Source: Tubulanus polymorphus
Taxonomy: Eukaryota > Nemertea > Palaeonemertea > Tubulaniformes > Tubulanidae
NCBI RefSeq assembly: GCF_964204645.1
Contig: NC_134025.1
Span: forward strand, 24,088,001 to 24,148,000
Reading direction: 5' to 3'
Length of the DNA: 60,000 nucleotides
Below, piece by piece: positions 26,601 through 41,600 of this stretch. Position 1 is the first letter of the stretch. Each line of letters begins with the position of its first letter. The translations under genes and the position numbers were made by a program. Under the pieces are notes generated by a model. The model was not told the origin of the DNA. It saw only the letters and a list, made by a program, of their open reading frames with translations, and did no database searches.

Positions 26601-29600
26601 CTTGCTTTTTCCCTGAATAGTCCCTGACATACACGTTGTTTTCCCTGACTTAATCTGCTAAGAATCCAATCAAATAACACAGTCAAATACGTAAGACAAC
26701 GGGTAGAGACGGAAACTGATCGATTTTACCGGCAATCTAACACAACAAATTTCCCTGATTTTACCCCTAATTTCAAGCATTTTTACAAAATTACAAGCAT
26801 TACAAGCATTTTTACAAAGACTTTTTCAAAGAGAGAAAAAATTCCCAGACTTTTTCCTGATTTCCGGGATAAGTGGCCATCGCGATTATACTAAAAATCA
26901 GCTCTGACAGAGAGAGAGACCTTGATTAGAGCGTTTCAGATCAGATTTGAAGAGAATTCCCATTGACAAAACCCGAAGTGTGTCGAGTCAATTCGAGCGA
27001 ATGGGATTTCATGAAATACTGGAAGCATCGATGTCACTGCAGTAACCCCATTATCGTCTCGAATGATTCTGCCAATCTGACATTTTCGACGAGGACGACA
27101 TAAGAAACAAGGTAGGCGTAGTAAATCTGCACCCGTCCATTCCAAAAATAACAATCAAATCTCCGGCAATCTACGACGGACGGATCTGAATTGCATTCAT
27201 TTAGGGAAGCAGCCACACGGACATCGTACTACTGCGTTTGACAGTACAGTGAATTTCCTTGACATTTGCTGAATAGGCCTATTATAGATACGGGTCCGCG
27301 GTGAATGTCGAGTGCGGAACAAGAACGCCGAAGTCGGCGGCGTCGTATTTGTTCGAGAGACGCCGCTCGTGAAGACGGTGAGAATCGTAATTCACCGATG
27401 CCGAAGTCAAGTCGCCTCTTCGCAACGACGTCAGGTTGTCTAATTAGATTGACAGTGACTTCATCTAGGTAGAAATCTCGTACGAGGGGAAGATTTTTAC
27501 GCTCGACGCCAATTTCGCTCGTTGCTCCTCGACCGTAAAAAATCAGATCAGATGAGACGTTAATTAGATTATCTTTTCATTGTCGTACGTTTCTGACACG
27601 AAACACGCCGAAATAAGCCGACGCCAAAATACCTAGTAAGGTATTCATAGGAAATATTTAAGTGAAATGAATCTAATTTCATTTTTATCAATTACCAAAA
27701 AAAAATGGCACAATCTGACATACGAAGAAGCAGAGCTACTGATAGTTGACGATATCAAATCTATATCCGCGATCACATGAGCACTTTAGGTCCATCCATA
27801 TTTGGCCCAACCAAGAACGTCGGACCTATGAGCAATCATTGAGATGACCAGGCGCGAGCCAAATTTTTGCATGGGTCAAACAATTGCGTGTTAAATGCAA
27901 CTGGTTCCGGGTGTGACTCATTTCGCTTTGCTTAATTATCGTTTAGTATCGAATGAGTGGTTTACGTGTAAACGCGATCTTTAATTAGGCACGGACCGAA
28001 TTTGACTTGGGCCTGATCAGTGCCAATTTGGTTGCGCCAAATCGTCTCCGTGTGATCGCGGCTATAGAAGACCTTGGTCATTCTGTTATACCGGGGAAGC
28101 ACTTAATCGCGGACTCAAGAGACCATTGCTACACTCAGGTGCTGAAGATATAGCCAGATGTCTTGTCAATAAGTAACAAGACAAACTCCTTCATTCTCCA
28201 CGTGCAGATATGATGTTCCATCAATACACGATTGACGATGAATGTTCGTAAAGGCTAAAGCAATTCTACATCGGTATCAACAAGCGTATCAGTACCTCCT
28301 ACCTCCTCCGTTTTCTAATACAACACAAAAATTCAATGAAATTCATCAACGACTTATGAATACAAATTGAAATCGATCGGAATAATCTACTCGAGGAATT
28401 CCAGAAATTTCCACAATCACATTCAGGTATACGGTCATAGAATACGGAGATATTATACAGATATATATACTTCTTAGTGCTGTCGGTCCATCTGACAATA
28501 GAGACGCAGCAGAGCGTAGATAAATGAGAAAGAGAGGAGGAAGATCACTCTGACAACGCAGTGTGATCACACACCAGAGTATATTGGCAATTATATTACG
28601 AACTGGCGTCTCGTTGCTGGTCGTGATCGTCGTTCTCGGGTGCCAGCGTACGCTCAATCTCTCGCACACACACACACACAGTTCTATCCGAAAGCTCCGC
28701 GCAGTCAACATGCAACGCACAGCGCCGATAACCGCGTCGTAGAACTTTCCACTCGCACTCGCGGCGATCAAAGAGTTAACAATTCCCGCGTTTAACGTTG
28801 TGTACGGTATCGACGTCTTCGGGAAAGCCCCCGCTCCGGTTGCGTTCACCGATAATTTAATAATTTGGTCGCGGAATTGTCGTTCGCAGTCGGATTAGCC
28901 GAAAACAAGGTAAGGACTAGTATTTCATAGTTTGTGTTATACAGTAAGCCTCACCTAACCCGGAAAAACTGGGACCAACAAAATCTGTCCAAGGTAAGCA
29001 AAGTCCGAGTCAAGGGTAGAAAATACTTCAGGAATTCAGAAAAATCATTTTGTTTTTATCCAAGTTAGTCTAAAGTCTGCGTAAGGCGAGGTTTACTGTA
29101 TTAATCTTTGTAGTCAGGGCCCAATTCTATAGTCTTAAATCTTAAGATTAGTTCGGCTTGAATCTGGCTTAAATTTGGCTTTCATGTAAGTTTTTGATAG
29201 CGATGTTCAACAATAATTCCATCTGAATAACGATGCTTTCATGATTCATAAGGTTTGCATGTTTTCACCGGGCACGAGAAGCAACACACAACGCACAACG
29301 CATAACGCACGTGCACACAAACATATCAAGAAATGCACCTTACGAAAAATTGATTTTCTCTCAAAAGGAAAGTATATAAATAATCGGCTCAGACTTAATT
29401 ACACAAATCAAAAATTTGTATGCATAGGCATCGTCTCTGGCAATGAGAAAATACAGACGTGATCACTGATCAAATTATAACGGTTGATGCTGATTTATTT
29501 ACGATGACGATGATGATGATGACGATGATAACGTTGTCCAGCGTTGAATTCAGTAGTAAATCGATGCTGATAGAAATGTAAAACCCAGTGCACTATAATG

Positions 29601-32600
29601 AACTCAGACGAATTTTCGTCGATAATAAAATCAACCGCGCGTTAATCAGTCACTCTCCGCTGTCTCCTAATCAGTTCGGAATCGATTAACTAAATACCGC
29701 AGTCGAGATCAATTACGCGCTATTGTTTCGATATTGACAGGGAACGATTGAATTCGAATATCTTCGTAGAGCTTCTGTCTCTCGCAGTCAATCTGCAGGT
29801 TGACTACTGTTGGGATGTATTTGTTAGGGATGTTCAGACGTAGAAGATCTAAGTGATACTAATTAAAACAGTTACTTATCTATCAATTAAGATACTGTAT
29901 AGTAACGCCATCTGTATTGATAATTTTGTTCACTTTATTATTAATTGTCACACGAGTGTAAACACTTTGACGAAATAAACATTATCATTTATCATTGATT
30001 TGAGAGTCAACATTCGCGATGATCAAGCACTACGAACGAAGAGTTTGGAAATCAGCGACGCTTAAGGTGGTTCCACCATCGCTGAATCTGAACTGTATTA
30101 CAAAACATATAAGTTACTATGTATGCAGGTGAAACATGTAAATATGAGTCAACATGGGAGTCGACAAAAAAAGGATTATGTACCTTTCCGGTGTCAATTA
30201 CCTATCTAGAAAGTTGTTTCATGAAATGTTATAATTTCCGAGGTACTTAACGAAAAAATGTTAAGGGGCTTTTTTCTTGGCGAGGAAATAGTTTTCTCAA
30301 GAGGGCAACCTATGTTTACAACTACACGGTGAATAGAGATGTATAGCCGCTGTGTTACTCGCTAGGCTTGGGAAAAAAACTTTTCTTGACAAATGATGTT
30401 TTCCTTGCCACTGAGATAGCGAGTTATGAGAAAGTGGTCTTTACGAAGGTGATCTATAAGAACTACTGTCAGGCTTCTAAAATAGTCGAAGCGTCTCTGA
30501 TGAAAAAATATTTTGGAGCCGCATGCGCAGCACATCATAATTCTACAGATTTTGACCAATTTTTAAAAATAAAAATTCCCACGTAAAAAACTATTATTTG
30601 ATAATCAAAAACGCCGACATATCTACTAATCGAAGTTGATGGCTGTCTTTGTGCCGATGCGTGAGGACAAACAGAATTACAGTAATATCGCGGAATTTGC
30701 ATTGTAGATCAACCACGTCGAATACAGTCAGTGATTCAGTCGAAATCACGTCTCGCTCATTCACGAAGATGATTGATCGCGATATACTCTTACTTTGATG
30801 ACAATTAGGCAATTATCGATCGACCGACTGAAATCAGACTGAAATCAATAGGCGCGTTGCGACTATTGTGCGGCTGCAATTCGATTTTCAAAAGAGACAG
30901 AACCACATCTCATTGAACGCTCCGCGAGAGTAGACATCTGAAGCCGTAATAAGATATGTCTAATCCATCCAGTACACTCGTGTACTAAGATAACGTGTTG
31001 ACAACGCACGTCCATCATAAGCATTTCAATCGAACATAAAAGTTATGTCTATACAAAGTAAAGGATTCGGACTTCTGGCTAGCGGAAACTAACTAATCAT
31101 ACACGCTGTAAGAGTCATCCCGTGATGGTCCATGGAGGGTTTTTTGATAAATTGATGCACCTAGATACTATCTAACTCGAGTTAACACATATTCCATTGG
31201 AGATTTGTAGACGCTATACGCCACGAGCCCGTTTCGAATGACATAAAGACAATGCGCAATGTAACTGCCACTTGCAATGTAATTATACAGGGGCCTGCCG
31301 AATTGAGATATAAATTGCCATTAATGGGAGGGAAATTGACACAAATGAAATTGACCACACAACGTGGCTGCGTAGTAACGCTACCAAGTGACTTCAAACG
31401 TAATTACGATTTCCAACTGTCCGTGAAACCGTAGTCAAATTGCTCATATTCGATATGATATGGTCCATTATCGAGGCTATAAATATGCGCTGGTCACCGT
31501 ATCATTGCGCTGTGGATAGATGAGTGCAGTTTGAAAGTCCGCTGTTTGACATTTCGCGTTACTTATTCATGTACAGCAGTTGAAGCGCAGATCGGTCATG
31601 TAGTTATTAGCACCGTTACCCATTAGGGAAAAGCTTAGCGATGATGAACCACGGCATGAATCCAGCTTGTTTCATCAGATCAGAACGGTATGTGGGTGGA
31701 AGTCCACGCGGTACCACTCTCAAGAAATGTTTCTCATCCATGTTTGTTTACAGAACAATTCATTTTGTGACATTTCGCGTTGAGCAAAAATTCATTGAAG
31801 AGATCAGATGGATATCTGTCTATCTGATACAAGTATTTCTAAAGCCTTTCCATGTCTTTTTTCTAACCTTGTGTTAGACAAATACGCAGTAACCACGGTC
31901 TTCCGTAATTTGCCCCGGCAATGCCAGAAATCCTCAAACGGATATTGGCCGCGCGAAGTCATCAAATATTTACGAATTTTGTCTTAGAGACCGACGCTCA
32001 GCATGGAAAGCCTTTTTGCCAGATAATTAGCCGCACGGCGATAAACCCGGTTATGTCGTCGGCTAGAAAGCGAGCCCGACGGGAAATGAAATCGGACGTG
32101 GTGCACGAACGAAAATCAATGCGTCGCACTGATTTACAGTTTGTGCACGACGTCACCGAACCCTTCGATCCTACGCCCGAAACGAGTGAAATTAATTTTC
32201 ATGTTTTGATGGCATCGCGCGATTATTTATCTCGGACATGGCGTCAAGGCTTTACAACGACGCGCGCCGAATCGAGTGTTTGTATAAATGTGTTATTGGC
32301 ATGTGCGGGAACGGTCATCAGACGCCATGACTCGTATAGAATAGAAACGTCATTTACGTCGTATTCGTTGTTGTCTTCTCGCGCGAAATCTTTTTTTCGC
32401 GAAATTATCTTCCCATGCGTCGAATTCAATATCTAGTCTAATTGGTAAACAGCAGCGTGAGTCGTGACTGATAGAAAGAGAAAGATTTGCCCGATGTGAC
32501 AGCGTTATTGGATGAGAGATCTGTCTCACACTCACTGATATCTGAGTTCCGTTCGGCTGATTCAGCAGTTAATAGCAAAACAGTTTTTCGATTGCTCCAC

Positions 32601-35600
32601 CGAGAAGTTATCAATTTCTATTAGTTCGTACGATTGAAGATGGCACGCATGTCCTCGGCGTGAATATTTAATTAGTTTCTCGAAATAAGGACGAGGGATC
32701 TGCGGACCCCTGACGATTTCGGATCGTTGGACCTCAAGGCATTCAATGATCGATAATACAGAATCTACAGCTATTCATCATAAAAAAAACATCTGATAGA
32801 AATCAATTGACAATCATGTGTTTCATATGAAGCGAATACTCTAGCCTGACAAGTCATCAAAGTATATAGCTATAGCTATGATTATTAGTTATGAATGCAG
32901 CGCATTCCCTTTCTGTCAACTTCTGATTTCTAATAACGAGCTTCAACAACTTCACAGTCACATAAATGATAGTGCGCAGGCAAACAAAAGAGAGATAATA
33001 AAGTTGAAATATAGGAAAAAAGCACAACATTTCTAAGATGTTTTGGGATGTTGTTAGATCCTAGAATTTTCATAAATCCGAAAACCTGTTGAATGAACTC
33101 ATCAGTGGGTACACAATAAGATTGAAATTTTCCAATTTTCTCTCATGAACTTCCTTTGATTTCCACCCAAACACTTTGGGAAAGAACACCAGTATAGCTT
33201 TTGGTCAACGGCGAGATTGATGATTTTCCAGATCCGAATCGCAAATTGATCGTGCTCCATTTTCTCCCTCCGAACGCTAATAATAGTACGACAATTACAC
33301 GAAATGTCCAGCCAGCTCTCATCCACGCGCAATTCACTGATTAGTGAACGCAGAGGTGAATGATACTTCAGACATAAGAACAACAACACAAGACTCGTTT
33401 TTCCATTAACACACAATGACAACACGGATAAGCACTTATTGAGCGTGCAAAGAATGACAGCCTCAACAGCAATTACTACGACGGGCTTCTTTTCAACGTT
33501 GACATTTTTCACTTTTTAAACATCCTCGTTCTAGTCAGTCATCGAGTGCTGATGATATTTCGCTGACATCGTTTTTAAGTGAATGAATAGGTTTAGAAAT
33601 GGAGCAAACGAATGTTCGACTATGTTTGTTAAATACTTTAAAAGGTCATGTACATCATATTTCACTTAAGTTTTGATAAAAATTCTTCGGAGAAGCGTTC
33701 TTCAAAGAATTCCCAGCAAGTGCATTCACGAGATACCTGCTCTATATAAATGAAGATGTCACACAGTAGAATCTAAGTTAGGAATGATTTGATATTTAAG
33801 AAGTTAAGTTACAGATAAGAATGATTGGATGTTTTGTAACTTGGATGGGGATAACAGAATGACACAAAGTGACATTAACCAAAATCTAATAAAGAGTTGA
33901 AGTGTCTAGATAATAATTGGTCCGAGATTTGGCCCGACCAAAAATGTCGGCCGAGGCCGAGCCAAATTTTAGCATGGGACAAATGATTGCGTTGAAATGC
34001 AACTGGTTCTGGAAATGACTCACTTTGTTTTGTTTAAGCATTGTTAAGTATCGAGTGAGTGGTATGCTAGTGAGCACGCTCTCTTATTAGGTAGGCACGG
34101 ACCAAATTTGACGCAGGCCTGATCCATGCCAATCTGGCCCGGGCCAAATCGTCTCCGTGTGATCACGACTTATATGTCTCTTACCTGTTCTCTTCGAGAT
34201 TGCGGCAAGTCTGCATAAGAATCTTACACGATAAGAGATTAACAACTCACTAGACGTACTCTCATGAGAATGGGATTATTGTTCGCTGAAGTCAACGATT
34301 TCGCGTCGAGCGGGAATTACTTACCACCGGGGAAACGAACTACCTTCACGAGCATCCGACGGCTAACGTCCGCGAGCCACGATAAGACACCCTTACACAC
34401 ATCGATTAAAGATTGAATGACCGCAGAATCGGTCTGTCGAGGTCTCACGTGAACTGAGAGGCAGTTTAGTTACATTAAGTGGCCGGTCAGATAGCTACTC
34501 AACTATATAGAACATCGTCGTCAGTTGATCATTGGTATTCCGACGAGCAACTTTCATGGATCTATTATCAGATGATGACTCTCACATCGACCGTACTGTG
34601 ACACGGCGGCGCATGACAATTCCTATACACGGCTATCTGTTTACTAAACAAACAACACGCGTCTGAATCAATTATAGTTGTGACAGGTCTCTGGATGTCC
34701 TCGGCATACAGCCCAACGCGCACATAAGTAACCAAAACTTTTTGCGCGTCGATGATCGAACTTACAAGCCGACTGTAATATCGATCGAACTGGCCGGCCT
34801 GTTGTTGAGTTTACAGACGGTTTTTGATTAAGAAAATGCTTTCACAAACACAGACCGTATCGATTTGCATCACTCAGTCAGATGTTGTCGCCAAGACCAA
34901 TAAGAAAATACATCAGTCCTAATGGAACTTTCCTGAGCGACCGTTAGAGCAAACACATGCAACGAATCTGGATGGAGCTTTTCATATACATACGAGTTGA
35001 AAGATTAGACATTAATTCGGTGATAGGCGATCCCGAAGATGAAAAGAGGGAATACTCACTCACGGAGTAATAACCCCCAGGGACGCAGGTTTCTACGGAC
35101 GAGAATGGAGCGCGCAATCAGATACTAATGAACAACAGAATCTCAGGCAATTCGCATAGATGTTACTTGCGACTGTAAATAAGGCATTCTCAAGTACAAG
35201 TCCCAGCGGCGAGAATCCTAATACAAGTATTACATGTACACATATACATAATCAGCGACTGCTTCATTCATTTTCACTGGACAAGTATTCATATCCAGTT
35301 TCAGAGGGCGAAGAAACATCGTAAAATTGATTAATTAAGATTCTTGATTAACGAGCATATGGAACAGCGTGTAATTTCTCTTCACCTAAACTCAGACTAA
35401 GTTTCATAACTGTTCGTCGGTGCTTCAGCTTCTGCGCGTCGAATTAATCAAACGGAGCATTTATAAGTCACCAAATTAATTAAACAGACATTAATAAACC
35501 GACGGGAAATTGGGTGAATCTCGCCTCAGATCAACTCCGCCGCGATGGCTTATTTCAGAATGCGCTACAATTTATAATATCTTGTTGACAGCGAGCATTC

Positions 35601-38600
35601 CTCCGGGAGTAACCTTTAATTAGTGGTTATTAATGGTACCCTCAATGACAACCAGTATATGAGAAACAAAACGTACAAGGATGTCTCAAGAACTTGTTAA
35701 AGGCATTTAACGCTAGGTAACCACAAACTGGTTCAAATTCGCGATGAATCGGGGATGGCAACAGACAGTTTGGGGATGGGCACTCGTATCTCCGTAGATG
35801 GTGGAAGAACGGGATACAAGTCCAGACAAGTATGCACAGAACTAGCTAAAAAACCTTCTCCATTTTCCTTAGAAAAATGAATTATGAAAAGATAGGAGTA
35901 CGAAGGAGTTCAACTAAAAGAAAGACTTAAGCAGCTTGACAATAAAGCTATAGATATGTCACCCAACACCACACATCACTGATTTAGAGAAGAATTTCTT
36001 GAAAACATACTAGAGATTTCATTTCGATTGTAACATGAGAACCAGTGTAGGAGACACACAGGACAAAGTGACATGAACGAGCTCAACGTAGCTTTATGAG
36101 GATTTTGCCGACTAATAAGTCATGTTCAAAGATAGATTACGCCGTGTATACACAACATTATATGACAAGTTCCTGCCATCGGGCAAAAATCATGATCTGC
36201 ACTCAACAGAGAGAATGCGGATAATATTGACCAATAGCCAGTGGCTGTACATGTCACTGCCATCATGTGCAGCGCCACTTATTAAAAGAGAGATTTTTTA
36301 TCTCTATTGGCACCTATAAGACGATGTTATAACACAAAATGTGATGTGCCCCCTTCCCAAGTCAATGAACTTTACCTAATAAAAAATCAAGAACAGAATT
36401 TTTAAGGAATATGAACCATAGCTTTCAGGAGAATCACATTTCAGTACAGTATGTACGTTAGAAATAGTGTCAACGGAAAGTAAATGACTTTTGAGATTCT
36501 GAATAATTTGAAATTCACGTGAAAATTCTGAATTGACGAATGAAATTGTTCATGGAATGAGTTTTCGATGATGCTATGTTATCTTGATCATGATTTTCCA
36601 ATCAAAAGTTTTGAACGCCTGCAGCATTTCCGTGACAGGTGAGACATCTGCTTCATTATTGAGTGGTTCCCACAACGTGTTATCAGATAGGCCTATATTT
36701 TCTGATTTAAATTGAAAAATATCGAAAAACATTTATCGGAAATTATCGTGGCTAACTCTCCAGTTTCGCTGGTTATGATTATACCTGTAGGCTATAGTCA
36801 ACGCAAATGAATCTATAAAGCAGTGGGGAAAAAACATACATGCCCTTGACTGAAAGTTGAACTTCATTAATAGCATTTAGTGGTTTTAAGCTAGTTTGAA
36901 TCATTCACAATAGAAGTTATTACTGGTAAATACTAGATAACTCATGTTTGAATATAATTCAGTAGATTTTGTCTTGAATAACAGGTAAATTTCCGTTGGT
37001 AATGCACTATTAGTGCAGTTGGTAACCTATTAGTGAATACTAGTGTATGAAAAAGAGAATAATAATAATATCAATCAAGGGAATAACAATAGGGTTTTCT
37101 GCTGAATGGTCAGGGTCTGAAATCCCTTTATGCTCGTAGCCAGTATCAAGCAGCACATGATTCAAAATGCCAATACCCTTGAAGCTAATGAAACATTGAT
37201 ATCCATACATTATATCGAAAAAATATACTCTTTCTCAGTAATAAAAAATGATTTCTCTGAATGAAATATAATTGATTGACACGATTTATATTGAATACGG
37301 GATACGACTTATGAGGTTTTAATCTATTTTATAACTGATTGATATCCTGTCGAGTGTGCAGAAAATTCTATTCTGCCACCAGAGAGTGAAAGACCGTAAA
37401 TCAGGATAGACATGAACATTCACTTAAGACGGTTTCCAGACATTCTATTGAATGGTTCGAGCAGATCACAACAACCATATTAGGAAAGGCTTTGCACATG
37501 AATCAATGAAGCAATTAAGATTGCGGCTGGTATATCAATTAACGCCATTCTTAGCTTCCGTAAAGTAACTGATTATACCGAATTCAAGCCGGGAGATATT
37601 TTTTGCGTGCATCTTTTTGTGGGGTTAACCAAGGATGGAAAATTTCATCATCTATAATACTAATGTGGCTCTACGATAGCACACGGTAAGTTCATTTGCA
37701 AAAACAATCATTTCTAACCCTGGATTGACAATGGATTGGCATTCTTGCTTCATCCTTGTTGTTTCCTCGCATTTGAACTACAAGAACTGCTTCCTTATCA
37801 CTCATCTTTTTCTGAAAAAAAAATCTACATCTGACGGTAGGTATGCACGAGAATGATCAAACATATACAATGGGTAGGTTCATAAGAAACTTTTCTGTTG
37901 CAAACAAGTGACATTAATGTTTGAATTCATTTCTGCAAATACAGTTTCTCGTACTAAACGAAGCCCTGATAAATGAGACAAGTTTCTAATTATGAAGCTA
38001 ATGAGCCAATTAATGATTGCAGACACGAGATAAATCTTGTCATAGCTATATTGAACGCATGATATAACATGTTGTGACAGCGAACTTCTGAGACAGCTCG
38101 CGCGGTACCGATAAGAATCATATTCTCGCACAGCACGCAGATCTTTTCTAGCGGACCAGAAATTCTAATACAGTAGGTACGACGCCATCGTGCACAAATT
38201 CACCAATTAGTGTAGAGCACCTGCGTGATAACGAATAAACATGAGAAAGAATTGATCGTTACCCGTCGGCAAAAACAGCCTCACAATCTACTACTGCCCG
38301 ACCCCAAAAACCCTCCCCTGAGATTAATGTTTTATTCATATAAGTCATTAAGAGCTGGCTGAAACAGCTGTACGAGTAGGCCGTACACTGAAATGCGGCT
38401 ATATCACCGCTGGCTCATCGTAGATTACGCAGCAAATTCCGATGTGATCTGGTGAACGATATATCGTTCTCGTGACAACAGTCGCATGAATCACACTTTC
38501 GTCGGACAACTGACAATTAAGTGCGCATAAAGTGGCCCGCGTAATGGTTGGATCGAGATGAAAATATGTCAACAGGGGGATGCAGTAGATCCGGCGCCCT

Positions 38601-41600
38601 TATCACGGTACATGAAAAAGATGTACATGATGAAGTAAAAGACGCATTTGCCAATGACTTGAATACAGATTCGAATCCGCAGATCGACTTGTCAAAATCT
38701 TGTTCGATATTTTGTCACTAAATAGAAAAAAACTTGCGGCGCGACTCAACACCTAATTTCACATTGCTCTGGCGACCCACGCATTGATGTTTTAGACATA
38801 TTAGCAAACGTCAGCGGCAGCCAATATTCAAATCAGCCTCTTTCAGTACAAGCTACTGTCTTGAGTCAAGATAAGTAGACATGACATTTATTTGCATAGA
38901 TGCGTTTTGCAAAGAATACTGAAGAGCAGATTTATATGAATCATGAGCAGAAGTTAAATACGCATACAACGAATGCCATACTATTCGGGGAAGATGGCGG
39001 AATAGCAAAACTACGACTTCGGCACTCTCTCTGGTACATCAATGTTTGAACTAATGACCGGTCTATTCCGTAGCTCCAATCGACATGACGTACCGGGCAA
39101 ATCAATCTTCCACTCACGCTCCGTTTTGTCAGTTTTTATCTCTGAAAACACGGCTCATTTTATGTAACTAGCATCTAATCGAGGATATCTGAAATTTCAA
39201 TCGATAGCAACATCCCGTCGCTGTCAAATTGTTGAAGAAACCACATACGTTGTTGTCGTCGTGATAAACTCTCTCTCTCAGAAAACATTCTTCTGATTTC
39301 TGTGTGTGAAACTCTTCAGACATACGATACGTCGGAACACATCAATGATACACGTCATAGTTGAAGAAGTTGTCAAACGTGACCCGAGTAGCTTCAATCT
39401 TCGGTTGACGAACGCCTCGTAAAACAGACAGCAATGCGCGGTTACAATGCTTTTTTTTTCATTATCCTCGGCTATAACCAACTACAGTTGAAATGAGTAC
39501 ATCGTATGAAGATGCAGATGGAAACGAAGTGACAGCTCAAATTCCGGATTAGAAATTGAATTCCTGATCATCAGTAAGCAGGTCACAAAACATGACTAGC
39601 GATGAGGTATGAAGGTAATATAGAATTAAGAAATCTGCATATACCTCCCTGATTGTTAGTGTTTGCTAGGAACACTTCGCGAAATAGATTGCAGCGAGCC
39701 ATACGTCATCGGCCTCTTACTCAGCGGCTTTCCTATCAAGAGGATTAAGGAATATGTGCCACGTACATCGGTCAAATCATTAAGAATTCATAAACAACGA
39801 AAGAATTTCGCTGCAAATAATCCAGTAGGTTTACGCGCAATCGGGGGTGTATGAATAATCAGCCCGTGAATAACACCGCAAAGTAGAAAATCTATTTTGA
39901 CGATGATTCCTTGTCGACACAATTCGGCGAAACATGTTAAAGGAGGTCTGGGTATTGACATGGATGGTAAAGGAATGAACGGGATAATTGGCGTACGAGT
40001 CCGCGTGAGTTACAGTTGAAAGTCTCTGTGGATGTCGTTCAACACGAGAACGCCGAATTGACTGCCGAAGCATAAAATGCTTCTGTTTCGTCAGACTAAT
40101 GAAAGCCCGTGTACACACACGATCCAACCACACGCAGCGAGCTCAACGAACAAGGATGACATTTGACTAATGCCCGACGCTTTTTTTAATCAACACACAC
40201 ACACACCGATGACAACTAAATTGTAGTTGACGTATTTCGTCGCCGAAAGACAGCAATACTGAAAACAGAGGAGAGAATTGCGGAATGAAAACTGCGCGAA
40301 AGAGGCAACGACAAGTCATATTCCATTAGCGAACAGTGAGATAAAAGGCAACAATTATTGTGAAATTTAAAAACTTCAAATATCAAGTTAAAACTTTATA
40401 CGACAAGGTAAAGAATTGACAGATGATAACTGGATATGATGACGACCAGTTTCGTAGTCGGAATTAAACGAGTTTAGGCTTTTAAGAGATAAATTGAAAC
40501 TTCCCCATTAAGTACCGGTAATATTTCATTTCTATCGATGATGCTTTAGCGCATGTACCGGTATGCAGTACCCTCGTACAGAACTTCGCGACCTGTGGCG
40601 ACTTGAACAGAAAACAAATTGATTAACTTTCGAAGAGCTGAAAGACACGTCTGTTTTTATCCACTTAAAGATGGAAAAACGGATCGAATTATGAACGTTA
40701 ATAACTTGAATACAGCACCGGGCTCGCGGCTAATGAATATTTTCATTAAGCAAGTGATATGTGTGAAGACATAATTGAGATTGCGATGAATGTTGTATCG
40801 GCAGCGGTGGCTTTCGGCGAGGAATATTCCGATGAAAAGCGCTGAACATGAGAGCAGGCAGTTCTTTCAGCTCGCACGCGTAATAGGAGAAAACGCAGAA
40901 GTAAAACGAATACCCAAGCGGCGACTGAATAAAGACAGAATTTCTGTCACCGGAGACGGTTTCATAATTCATTAGTTGCAGTTAAAAAGATACTTTCATC
41001 GCGACAACGTAGCGAACAACAATAAGAACCAAAAGAAAAACCAACTTGCAGCAAAGCTGGGCTTATTCATTACATAAACAGAGGTATACAATGTGAAAAA
41101 CTAACTTGACACACCTCGAAAAATAACACATAATATATTGATTAATATTGTCGACAATAATTCATATCCAAAATCAAATAATATTAAGGATCAATAAAGT
41201 TATTTTGGATTGGAATGATGGAATCGAATTGACCAGCAAACAGTCTAGCCCTGATGTATTGATGACGTCGTGTACATCCTCTTAAAAATGACTATTAAGA
41301 TTTATCAAAAAATAGGATAAGAGTTATGAACTATATTTCACAAAAATTCACAATTGCAATTGTAATTTCGAAATGCCAATTTTGATGACATAGTGCACAT
41401 TGACTCACACAGAACCCTTTAAAAGCATAATAGGTATCGATGTATATAAATATTATTTTAACGGTTTTTTACAGCCATTTCAGCTCTATCGAGAATGGTT
41501 TGGCTTCTAAACTTACACGATATCTTTCAATATGCAAATTGACTTTGAAGGCTGCAGTCAGAAGACACTGGCAATATTGCATAGTATTGCAGCTTGGAGT

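Noticed and set aside
28346-28849. 167-codon minus-strand open frame
   Set aside because: Overlaps a CpG-rich stretch and a CA microsatellite, has no recognisable motif, and CpG-rich DNA lowers stop frequency.
33102-33512. 136-codon minus-strand open frame
   Set aside because: No motif, no splice-site support, length within chance for a window of this size.
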